A stretch of 64,000 nt of DNA from Papilionanthe hookeriana x Papilionanthe teres (lineage: Eukaryota > Streptophyta > Magnoliopsida > Asparagales > Orchidaceae): the NCBI GenBank assembly GCA_022702705.1, contig CM040421.1, positions 53,861,740-53,925,739 of the forward strand. Reading direction: 5' to 3'. How positions within the stretch are numbered: the stretch's first letter is position 1; every line of letters starts with the position of its first letter. Under the pieces are notes generated by a model. The model ran no database searches, had not been told where the DNA came from, and saw only the letters and a program-made list of their open reading frames with translations. The translations under genes were made by a program, and so were the position numbers. Positions 33,801 through 46,500 of the stretch are shown here, piece after piece.

Positions 33801-36800
33801 ACAAAAGGCGTGATAGCTAATCTTGGCAAGTTTTATGACCCCACTATGGCTACCTCCCCTCCTCACTTCTCAAACTTGGGGAATGCAACCCAAGCCAGGG
33901 AACTACTCAAAATCTCGGAAACATGAGAGCAAACTCACAAAAGACCCCTATAGGAAACCACTGACACTCCTAGGACTCTTATTTACAAAGCTACCCTTAA
34001 TTAAAAAAAAAGAGGCAATAATAAAAGAACAAAAGCTATTTAAAATAAAAGAAAGACTGTGCAACATAATTTTATCAAGGGTGGAAGTGGAAAATGGATG
34101 GATTGATTTACATTGAGAAATAAGGGTAAAATTGATTAAGGATAACGAACCAGTGGCTGGAGGATATCAATTATAAAAATGACTGACTATTATAATATCC
34201 ATAAAAAAATGGCAGTGGAAAGTTTAACTATGTACTCTGTGATACTGGTGCTGTTTCATGGGTTTTACTCTGATAACGTTCCCTTCAAATGAGAAGTATC
34301 ACCACACGATTCGTTGATGTCCTTTACTGGTATGAATTCACGACCTTTGAGGCTTTGCAAATGATTTAATTTAATCAAATGTTGATATTACTGCTTACAA
34401 GGATTGCTTTATCATTAATCCCCTTATAATTTCCCAAGCATTTTATTAGCAAATATGAGCTTTTGTGGGCCTTTGCATGATTAAATTAAGCTGTTCATCC
34501 AGATATCTAGAATCAGATGATTTAAAAGTCTAGATAATTAAGATATTTATTTGCAAAAAAATGTGCAACCTTTGCAGATTGTCGTCTATATTATTCTGAT
34601 TTGGTAACGAGTCTTTTTTTAGTTCGAACTTCCAGGAGAAGGTATTTAGTTAAAAGACCATTTTTTTTATATTTTGTTTTAACTTTCTTGATATATTTTT
34701 GTTAAATTTGGTGGTATTACATGTTAGTGGAGTGGTTTTTCTTGCTTTATAACTAAAGTTTTATTTGGTTACCTTTTGGCTCACTTGCATGTTTTCAATG
34801 TTATAATATCTATTACAATTTTTCTAGTGTATTACATTAAATTTGTACAAATTGTCTATTAAGCATTTTAATTTGTATAGGAACATTCTTTGAGTTTTAC
34901 CGCTTGGCTTTGAAGACTAGATTTCAGTTCATCTTCCATCAAACATGTTCTTTCTGTACAACTTGTCCATTAAGCATTTAAATTTATTCTCAGAACATGC
35001 CCTGTTTAAGATTTTATACGTGAGCAGGTGTTATGGGTTGGCTTTGACAAGCTAGAGCTCGGTCCAGCTTCTTTCAAACATGTTCTTCTACTTGGTTATG
35101 CCAATGGCTTCCAAGTGCTTGATGTTGAAGATGCCTCAAATGTCTGTGAGCTGGTATCAAGGCGTGATGGCCCAGTTACATTCTTACAGATGCAGCCCAT
35201 GCCAGCCAAGTCAGAATGGGAGGGCTTTAGAACGTCACATCCCATGCTGTTGACTGTTGCTGGTGATGAAACCAAGGGCTCAGGCATGGTTCAAGGTGGC
35301 CGCTTAAGTGCATTGATTCGAGATGGTTTGAGTGAGCCTCAGCAAGGAAACTGCTTAAGTGTTCCTACTGTTGTTCGCTTTTATTCGCTAAAATCACACA
35401 GTTATGTGCACTTCCTCAGATTTCGGTCTGCCGTGTATTTAGTTCGATGCAGTCCCCGCATTGTGGCTGTGGCTCTTGCAGCACAAGTAAAATTCTTTTT
35501 CTTAAAAAAAGTTGAAAGCATGATTACTAAAAACAGAATCTGGTCTTATATTTGTTTGTTTAAACACCTTTACTGGTCTAAAATTGTTAATAAACTTTTT
35601 GTTTAATCATAATTATTTTTCATATTCCTGCAGATATATTGCTTTGATGCTGTTACTCTTGAGAACAAATTCAGTGTATTAACTTACCCATTGCAAGGAG
35701 CAGCTGGGGTTCACATTGGCTATGGTCCCATGGCTGTTGGTCCGAGGTGGTTAGCGTATGCATCTAATAACCCACTTTTGTCAAATGTGGGACGCCTCAG
35801 TCCACAGAACCTCACTCCCTCTCCTGGCGTTAGTCCATCAACTTCACCAGGTAGTGGTAGCTTAGTTGCTCGTTATGCAATGGAGTCTAGCAAGCAGTTG
35901 GCTTCTGGAATACTTAGCATTGGAGACATGGGTTATAAAACTTTGTCAAAATACTACCAAGAGCTTGTTCCCGATGGTTCTTGCTCCCCCTTGGCACCAA
36001 ATTCTAATAGGAGAACTGGAAGGCTTCCCCCGGCAACACATTCTTGTGAGGCTGATAATGCTGGAATGGTTAGTTTCAAGTTAATCATTTGATGTATATC
36101 ATATTGCAAATTGTTTTCACATATTTCACTCTATGAATTAGCTCTTTTTTATTACACTTCTAAATTTACTTTTTTTATTGGTTTAACCTTATTAACACCT
36201 TTATTAACAATCTTTAATGCAGGTAATGATTAAGGATTTCATTTCTAAAGAGGTTATTTCTCAATTTAGAGCTCATACCAGCCCAATATCTGCTCTTTGT
36301 TTTGACCCTAGTGGAACCCTTCTAGTCACAGCTTCTGTAAATGGGCACAACCTGAATGTGTTCAGAATAATGCCCACCTGCATGAAAAATGCTTCAAACT
36401 CCACATGTTATGATTGGTCTTCTTCACATGTACATCTTTACAAACTTTACCGTGGATTAACGCCAGCTGTAAGTATCCATGAATCTTGTTCTTAAGATTG
36501 GAGCTTTGAAACCTATACATCGTTCATGGTTTCCTTTTTCTCTGTTTTTGTTTCAGGTCATACAGGACATCTGTTTTAGTCATTATAGTCAGTGGATTGC
36601 AATAGTGTCATCTCGGGGTACATGTCATATCTTCTTAATGTCCCCGTTTGGTGGTGATGCTAGTCTTCAACAACAGAGTCCTTACTTTGATGGGCCAAAT
36701 CCTATTCCTAATCTTACAATGCCATGGTGGTCAAGTTTATCTTGCATGATAGATCAGCATTTTCTTCAACCTCCACCACCTTTGACGGTTTCTGTAGTTA

Positions 36801-39800
36801 CTAGAATTAAAAATTTTAGCTCTGGATGGCTTAATACTGTCAGTAGTGTCACTGCATCTGCAGCTGGGAAGATGCCCATACCCTCGGGTGCAATAGCTGC
36901 TGTTTTCCACAATTCTATAAGCCACCCCATACCACCGGTTAATGCAAACAATTGTTCATTGGAACATCTTTTGGTCTATTCTCCATCTGGTCATTTGATT
37001 CAACATGAACTGCTACCGTCATTAGGGGAAGAGTCTAGTGATAGCAGCTCAAGAAGCGAATCTGGTCCTCTATTGCAGTTTCAAGATGAGGAGTTACATG
37101 TAAATATTGAATCAGTTCAATGGTGGGATGTATGTAGGAGGTCTAATTGGCCTGAAAGGGAACAAAATATTCCCCAAGTTATCTTTAATGGTCAGAATAA
37201 TGTGGAGACAGTTAAGAATACATCTGAAAGCAGTATTGGCAATAATTCATGTTCTGCACCATCTACCGATTTTTTGACTGGAAAAAGGTCTTTAAAGGCT
37301 CATGAAAGTCCCCATTGGTACCTTTCGAATGCGGAAGTGCAGGTTTGCTCCGGAAGGATGCCAATATGGCAGAAGAAGAAAGTAATCATTTTAATCCTTG
37401 TTTTATGTATGTAATTCTTTTTCTTTTTAAATGATCAATCAGGCTAAATGAAATTCAATGTTTTTAATTTGTTCTAGATATGCTTTTATGTGATGATGCT
37501 ATCAAAAGCTGACGAGAACACTGCTTGTGGTTGTGATGGTGGAGAGATTGAAATTGAAAAACTGGCATTCCATGAGGTTGAAATAAAGCGAAAAGACTTG
37601 CTGCCTGTTTTCAAGCGCTCCCATCTAGTTTGTGGGGAAGGGTAATGTCTAACAAACTCTCCTAGTTTTTTATTATTATTATTTTTATTATTTTTATAGT
37701 ATTTGTATACTTTGATAAACATATATCTTGTTTATTGCTTGAATATAATGTTTGCTTCTTATAGAAAATTTAGTAATCTTTGATACAAAGCTGATTTTAT
37801 TATCGTTACCTTGTGTGGGTATAAGCAGGTACAGCTTCATGTTAGGTTACCTATGGTATAGATATTTAACTTGATTTTGTCATAATGATCAATCTATATT
37901 ATAGTTGCTCTATATTAATTTTGACTTAATATTCTTGGAAAAGGTTAAATCTTGGAATATTCTTGTAGAGACCAGACGACTGTGATTGTTGCTTGTAGTT
38001 TTAAGTGATCCCTCAACTATGATTTGAAAACTTGATGGCTTTCCACTATAGACTCTCTCAGTTTAGGGTTTCATATGAATCTGAAAAATCAAGGCATACC
38101 CACTTGGGTTAGGGTATTTTGGAGCACAAATCTCTTGTTTTTAAATTCTATTTGAAGGCTATCTTAGGTTTTCAACATTTACGAGTGGAATTGGTTAGGA
38201 TTCTAGTATGTTTTGCCTTGGTGGTTGCTATTTTGTTGAGAGGAACTCAGTTTTTATTTGAGAGTTTCTTTTAGGTTTCTTCATTGTTTGTGAAGGTGCG
38301 TTGGAATATCAGAAGGATGACAAATGTTCCCTTTTGTGTATTCCTATTGCAGCTTCTTTGATAATTAATTGAATCCACTCTCTCCTCTTATGGATATAGG
38401 TTTGATTAAAGTCAAACCGCATTAAACTTTACTTATTTTGCATTGTTTGTTTTTTCTTTGTTCACATTGTACTTACTTATGATGATCTTTTCATCTTTAG
38501 TCCTGTGGTTCTCTCTAAATTGATTAAGGCGCATGAGATTATTGAGTTTAGTTTACTAAATGACATAAGTAAAAATATATTGGTGTTGAAATGCCAAGTG
38601 CTTGACTTGTAGCCATAGGAGTAAGCTTCTGGGTTTAAAATGATTTGATCATTACTGTATTAGGCCCAATTCTATTCTTCTTTAGTTTAATCTCTAGCAA
38701 CTTATACAATGCTTGTTATAGTCTATGATGACCATGAAGTCTGAAACCAAGAAGTTCGATAGCTTCTGATTTTGGAGGACCAAGATTCTGATAACAATTT
38801 AGTTTTGGGGGACCAAGTGAGGAGTGGTTGTCATTATATTGTGATGGAGATTGCATAGATGCAATTGTTACTTATGATAGTGAGAGCTCGCTTGGCTTAG
38901 GTTTGTAGGTTTAAAGTTTTTTCCCCTTGAATTGTTTTCCCTGTGCGTTTCAAGAAGCAAGGCATACCTTCTCAACTAGGCTTACTTGGAGTGCTCTTGG
39001 TTTTTTTTTCCTCTTCAATAAATTGAAGATGACGTAGGATTTCTTCAATATGGATAAGCAACATCAATTGGAGTTTTGAAATTTCATTTTAATGGTTGGT
39101 TTATTTTTTGGGGTAATCATCTTACATTTGAGAGTTCTTTTTGTGCTTTATTTTTTGTTTTTGAGGGATTTTACTTGGTGATTTGAGAAGGATAATGAGT
39201 GTCCTTTCTTTATGCACGCTGATCATGGCTTTTCGGATGTTAGATCAAATTCTTTCTCCTCCAATTAATGCGGGCTTCATTGAAGAAATCATTTTAATTT
39301 TATTTTATTTTTTTGTTGTGTTTGTTTACTTTAATAATAATAAGAATAACAATAACAATAATAAGTGTTGATCACGCATGCCTTGTCGTTAAAGCCTATG
39401 AACTGTTTCTCTCTGATAAAATAAAAACACATAATGCTCTTTCATTTACTCTGCATCATCGCCTACTAACCTCCTTCATGCTTATCTCCTACTATCCTTA
39501 TATTGATTTCTTTCTTCTGCTCTGTTTATTGGAAGTTACTTGTATTCTCAGTGTTTGTGCTTGATTCTATTGTCACCCTATACTCTCTCACTCTTTTTTA
39601 TCTCTCACTATCTCTTCCGATGCACTTAATCACCCTAATCCTGCTTTATATGTGTGCTCTCTCTTCATGCCCAAAGATCCAACATTGCTCTTATTAATAC
39701 CACATAGTGTTGCTTCAACAACAATTATCTCACCCTTTTATGAGCAGGATTTTTGCAAGTGTAATGACCCAACATTGGATGATTTTATGATTTGTGATTT

Positions 39801-41449
39801 TTTGTGCACAAATACATGTATAATTTTCAAAACCATCTCACAATAATTACATTGCACACAAAAATATAAATCAATATTTTAGATAACCCCTTAAATTTTT
39901 ATTTAGTTTGTTTGACGATTGCGCCATTCATCTTCAATTTGTTTGATATTTTGAAGACCTTCATGCTAGGGGTGTGTATTATTTAGTTTAAATTAACAAA
40001 TTGAAACAAGTTAAAACATATTTAGTTGATTTGGCTCGATTTTTTAAAGGATGGTTCGACTTTTTATTTGTAAGGCTTGTTTGTATTACAGTCAATGGTT
40101 TGGTTTTAAAATAGAAATATTTAGCTCAACTGAATTTCAAAATTTCATTAATAAATAGACAAATGCTATTTACTCTTCAATGCTCTTGGCCGCACTCATA
40201 GGTAGTGAGCACCTACTAATCTAACGTTGTAGATGTCACGACTCAGCTTGGGGCTTGAAATTAACTAATGCGAGAACGGACGGTCGGACGGTCGGAAATA
40301 CATTTTTGATTTTCTTCTACAGTTTAACAAATGAAAGAGCCGCTAATCAAACTAAATTAAAATAATATTTTTAATTTTACCTCTTTACTAGTTATCTACG
40401 TTTTTTATACACATTTTCTTTTTTTCGCCATCTTTTAATCAACTAATTAAACCTGAAAAATTAATTTAAAACAATTGTGAGCTAAACAAGCCAATGAATA
40501 CTCATAGTTTTAAACTGCAACAATGCAAGGGAAAAGAAAAATAATATGTATGCTAGTTAAACTTCTTAATAAATCAATATAAATATTTAACATGTTATTT
40601 AATTAATCGTACTATATCAATAGTATATCAATATTATTTTATATTTGTACAACCGTCATGGAGCACCGTCAAAAAATTTGTATCAATTAAGGTACTTCAA
40701 TATCAATATCCTTTTTCATATACGTGCACGAGTACATTAGTGTTTTTTCACTAGTACAATTAAGGGTGACTCCATCATTGTTATTCATGCACATACAAAC
40801 AATATATGCAAATCTCATTATTCTTAATTTCATATCACTCAATTATATGCATTAATCCTTTCATATTATAAGATTATAAACATTCAAATTGAAATGACTA
40901 ATAAACTTTAATAATAGAATAATCAATTCCATTAATCTGTGTCGCCTATCGTGACTCTTTGGTTGACAGAGTTTGTAAGTGCGGAATAGAATTATTAAGC
41001 ACATGAGGTTGGTCGGGTGGCTCATCTAATAGCCTCTGGCCAATCTTATATAAAAAAAATCAATTGCATTAATCAAGCATAATTAACGACCCATAAAATT
41101 GGTTTAGAAGATATATCAAAATGGTGCTATAATTTAAGAATATAAGTACTCACCTCAAAGTTGTATTATTTGTTTCAAACACGTTTAATCTTTGCCTCTA
41201 TTAGTTAGCTGCCTACAATGTTGTAAAATATAAACTTAAGCGTATTATTAATTATGCTTAATTAATCTCTTAGTTACTTATGTAATTTTAGTTGTCAATT
41301 AGAAACTTATTTTAAGTATTCATGTTACTGTAATTTGACTATCAAAACTTCAACTAAATCAACATTTATGATTTTATTCAATATTCAATAAATACTCACT
41401 CAGATAAGTAATTTTAAACTTTATTATCATATTTCAAATAAATATTTTA

Positions 41450-41482
<33 letters not shown>

Positions 41483-43492
41483 GACACTAAAATAGAAAAT
41501 AGTACACTTACCTCTTATATCAATTTCCCTCGTCTCTTCCTCGACACCAAGCTAGGGCTTTGCAACCTCCCCGTGGTAGAAGAAAACCACATGACTCCTC
41601 TTCTTACCTGCACGCAAGATACCCGCTCGATGCTTCCTCCTTCGTCTTCTGCTCCCTTCTTCCTCGCTTCTCTCTCCTTCACACCGTGAAGTTCGACGAA
41701 CCCCTCCTTCTATCACTCCAAGCGCACACGCTTCCTCTCCTTCGAAGGTTTGGGTTCGACCCAGAGAAGCGCACACAGACCTCTTCTTCAATCGCAGTTC
41801 AACCCGACATCACAAGTGATCGACGCTGTCTTCTCCTTCCTCACTCGTGGTTCAAGCCCGAACAGTGCAAGAAGCCGATTTCCTTTCTCCACCTTCCTTC
41901 GCAAGAGTTCGACTTGACATATGTCGCACACGAGGCTCCCTAGATTGAACCCGCATGCAACTTTGGCTCTCCTTGTAAATTCTTGTCTCTCATGTTTATT
42001 TATAATGTGCCCTTGTCTCGTAGACTTCTGACCCCTCGCTTCCTCTCCCTCTGTTTAGCTGTCTGACCCTTCATTTCTTCTTCCCCAATTCCCCATCCCC
42101 TCTCCCCCCAGTAATAGAAACGATAACGTCACAATATTCCTCACTTACAAAAATTCCTTCATCGAAATTTAAAATAGACTACAAGTCATATCTTCTTAAG
42201 CAAGTTAACATCATATATCCATAAATTTTCTATCAGACTTCTTTCTTCTATAATTCTGGGTGTATTGCTATGCTTGAATGAGTAGAATTATTAATTTAAG
42301 TTGGATTATTTTTATAATTATTAAAATTTTCTTATAATATCCTATTGGCTCTTTCATCAATATTCAATTAACTAATCCTAAACAATGTCTCTGATACCAC
42401 TTCTGTCACGATCCGGGCAGAGGCTTGGAATTGACTAAGGCGAGAACAGACGGTTGGACGATGAGAAATAAACTTTTGATTTTTGTCTACATTTTAACAA
42501 ATGAAAGAGTCACGAATCAAATTAAATTCAAACAATATATTTAATGTTACCTCGTTACTGATTGTCCGCTTCTTTTATATACGTTTTTTTTTTCCACTCA
42601 CTTTTCAATCAACTAATTAAACCTAAAAAATTAATTTAAAACAATCGTGAGTTAAACAAGCCTGTGAATACTCATAATCTTAAACTACAGAGCGAAAGAA
42701 AAGAAAAACAATACGTATGTCAGTTAAGCTTCATAATAATTTAATATAATTATTTAACATGTTATTCAATGAATTGTACTATATCAATAACATACCAATA
42801 TCGTTTTATATTTGTACAACCGTCACGGGAGCACTGCCTAAAAAATTGTACCAATTAATGTACTTCAATATCAATGTTCTTTTCCATGTACGTCCACAGG
42901 TACATTAATATTCTCCCAGTAGTACCATCAAGCGGTGATTCTATCATAGTTATCATGCACATAAAGACAATATATGCGAATTATATCATTCATAATTTCA
43001 TATAACTCAATTATAATAAATTAATTATTTCATATTATGAAATTATAAGTATTTGCATCGAAATGTTCGATAAAATTTAATAATAGAACAATCAATTGCG
43101 TTAATCAAGTATAATTAACAACCCATAAAAATTGTTTGGAAGAGATATCAAAATGGTGCTATAATTTAAGAATATGAGTATTTACCTCAAAGTTTTGACT
43201 TGTTTCAAATGTGTTTAATCTTCGCTCCCAATAGTTCGCTGTATACAATATCGTAAAAATATAATCTTAAACTTATTATTAATTATGCTTAATTAATATC
43301 TTAATTACTTATATAATTTTAATTGTTGATTATAAGATTTCTTTCTAATTATTCATGTTACTTTATTTTGACTATCAAAACTTCAACTAAATCAACATTT
43401 ATGATTTTATTCAATATCCAATAAATATCTACCCATATAAATTATTATAAACTTTATTTTCATATTTCAAATAAATTCTTTATAACAACAAC

Positions 43493-43557
<65 letters not shown>

Positions 43558-46500
43558 ATCACTAAAATAAAAAACTACACTTGCCTCTTATGTTGATATC
43601 CCTCGTCTCTTCCTCGACACCAAGCTTGGGCTTGGCAGCCTCCCCTTGGCAGAAGAAAACCGCACGACTCCTCTTCTTGCCCGCAGGTAAGCACCCGCTC
43701 GATGCTTCCTCCTTCGGCTTCAGCTCCCTTCTTCCTCACTTTTCTTTCACATCGTGAAGCTTGACAAACCCCTGCCTCAATCGAACTCCAAGCGCACACA
43801 CTTCCTCTCCTTCATCGATCTAGATTTGGCCTAGAGAAGCACACACTGAGACTCCTCTTCTTCAATCGCAGTTCAACCTGACATCACAAGTGCTCGACAT
43901 TGCCTTCTCCTTAGTCGCGACTCAACCCAGAGTAGTGCAAGAAGCTGATCTCCTCCATCCACCTTCCTTCGCAAGAGTTCAACATGATAAAAATGTCGCA
44001 TGTAAGGCTCTTTCAACTGAACCTGCACGCAGCTTCTGCTCTCCTGGTAAGTTCTTGCCTCTCATGTCTATTTAGAACGTGCACTCGTCTCCTAGACTTC
44101 TGACCCTTCGCCTCCTCTCCCTCTGTTTGGCTGCCCTACCCTTCATTTCTTCTTCCCTGATTTCTTGTTTCCTCTCCTTCCGGGTAACAGAAAAGGTAAC
44201 GTTACAGTAGAAATAATTGATCTTAACTAGTATTGAAATTCATATTTAGATAATTTTGTCTACTCGTATTTTGTTTGGATATTATTTTAGATTGCTTTCT
44301 TTATTATGATTTCAAAATTCAGTTAGATTAAAATTAAACCGAATAAATAGAACTATCTTGCAGTTTGGTTTGTAACTATCTATTTGATTTGTTTGGTTTG
44401 ATTTTACTTGACATTTGGTTCAATTCAATACGTTTGACAAATTTGCCAGCCAGTGTAACCAAATTAACTGACTGCATACTCCTACTTGGTGTCATTGATC
44501 TTCAATTCAATCAGAGCTTGGAGACCACTTGATGTCACTGGTCTTTGATTTGCTTATAGTTTTGCTTCCTTTCATTGATCATTTATTATGATTCAAGGAA
44601 ATGAATGCTTGCCTCCAAGTACTACACTTGACCAAAACCTTGCGATAACCTCATTGTCATTATGTAGCTGTAAGGTCATCGTGCAACCTCAATATTACTA
44701 ACATACGTTCAACCTCTAATTGGAAGTTGATGGATCATGGAGGGCTATCGCTAGTTTTGAAACCACTATTGAGGCGAGAAATTTTTTGTTGAAGTTGTTA
44801 TGCGTAGGCCACACATTGTGGATCTTGAAAATAAAATATGCATAGAAACCGTTATTTATTTTTTTAAAATATCAATACCATCATAGTGAAAAATTTGGCA
44901 TATTCTAGTATGAACCCATGCTTAATTTTAAATCAACTATATTGTTGCATAAAACAGTGCTAGCATGGAAATTATATACGAACAAAACACAGATGCCAAA
45001 TATATTCTAGCACATCAAAGGCCATGCTAACAATCTAAAGGCACATTACATAATACATTTATGAAGCAAAGAGTTCCATTAGGTAGCCTGCACATTGTTA
45101 GATGACGTACAAGGAATTAGCATCTGACATTGCCTTAAAATTTGAAGTAATTCCAATACAACAAAATGTGAGCTGGTGCATTAAAAGGGGTGCTAAGGCA
45201 GCTCTAAATTGAGTATATTGAATTGTTATATAAGACATGAAATGATTAATAAATTTAAGTTGCTTGAGGAAATTGTGCCAATATATCATGGCGTATATAC
45301 AGGCATCCCATACATTTGCAAATATCATGTAATGACCCCCAAATTCCTACTAATGCAGCACCCATCCTAAATGCACCAATATATCTAAAGCACATTAATA
45401 CCTCTCAGGCATCAATTCAAATGCATATACGGCTAATCTAGTTGATTAAGCAAATAATTTAAGGACCCAACTTTGATCTTATTGATTTTTATTTGATCTC
45501 AGGGCTTAGTATTTCTCTCTATATATGTGCTAAAATATGTTGTTCATTAAAAATCAAATTCCATTAAATGGGCTAACTTGTCCATAAGTTGAGATTGTAA
45601 GCCTCCTATTTGGCAAGATATTTAAACTTTAATAAACAATTAAATAATACCTAATAAATTATGTCAATTTTGATTAAATTCTATATATTTAATTATGTTT
45701 AGCTTATATATTATATATTTAAATGTATAGTATCAAACATATAATTATGTTTGATTGTGGCTTGACTTAAGAAAACTAATAAATAAGCTTTTTTGAGATT
45801 TTAGAACTTGGGACATGTTTAAGCTTAGTTTGAACTTGTAAGAAAATGAATGAATAAGCTTGTAGAAGACCTTACTTGGTTTTGTGTTATTTATAGTCCT
45901 AATACCATGGAACACACAATGCAACAAGAATCATGAGTCAACAAAACTTCAAATGGTAAGAAATTATGAACATATGCTTTAAAGAATGATCACAAAATTC
46001 TAAGGCAAAAAAATAGTTGAATGTACATGAAAAGTGGTGAGCAATGGCAGATACATCCATATCAAACCATATGACCATATGGCACAAATCACCAAGCTAT
46101 TGTAACTCGTTGATATGATCTATCATCAAATTTCTTTGCACACTAACTTCGTTGGATGTTGCTTTATTACATAGTGTTAAGCACATCGTAGAGGGTTTAA
46201 GGGTCTATGTGGGACAATTTTCTGCTTGTTTTGTGTCTCAAACTGCTACCATAACTTCGTTTTGGGGAACTGCTGGCTTGTTACTTTTTAGAAATTTTTG
46301 TTGTGGGAAGCTGCTTTCTTCAACCCGACCTGTTAAGGTGTGGTGATTGTATTGTTGGTTTTTACACCATAGCTTTCCAAGAAGTTGACTTCTACACTAT
46401 AGCTTTACAACCACATTTTTAAAAATCAACAACAACCTCAAAGAGATCCTAAGTTACACTAGCTGGTTTTGAGTACCATTAAATTTTATAGTTAGTTTCA

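Larger units (their letters stand above)
40234..44206 (-). mobile_element. Element C: non-autonomous LTR retrotransposon made almost entirely of LTR
   Basis: Two direct repeats (40234-42133 and 42404-44206) start TGTCACGA on the plus strand and end in CGTCACA or CGTTACA. They enclose only 270 bp. The right repeat is followed, on the minus strand, by GAAG and TGGTATCAGAG, the initiator-Met tRNA primer site, so transcription runs right to left. A 5-bp duplication (GTAGA) flanks the whole. No gag or pol sequence is present. LTRs of 1.8-1.9 kb with a 0.27-kb interior do not match small TRIMs or long-interior LARDs, so a deletion derivative or an unusual non-autonomous family is likely. It lies antisense in the ATG18 intron. 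Confidence 0.85.

Noticed and set aside
36737..36951. Two antisense frames over ATG18 exon 5
   Set aside because: Shadows of the sense coding exon.
39758..39775. TGTAATGACCC string as an LTR tip (a similar one at about 45328)
   Set aside because: Such tips occur in some gypsy LTRs, but no paired copy, primer site or target duplication was found nearby.
41560..41943. 127-codon frame in the element C LTR
   Set aside because: Pyrimidine-rich LTR sequence; the matching region of the other LTR is interrupted, so there is no sign of protein-level constraint.
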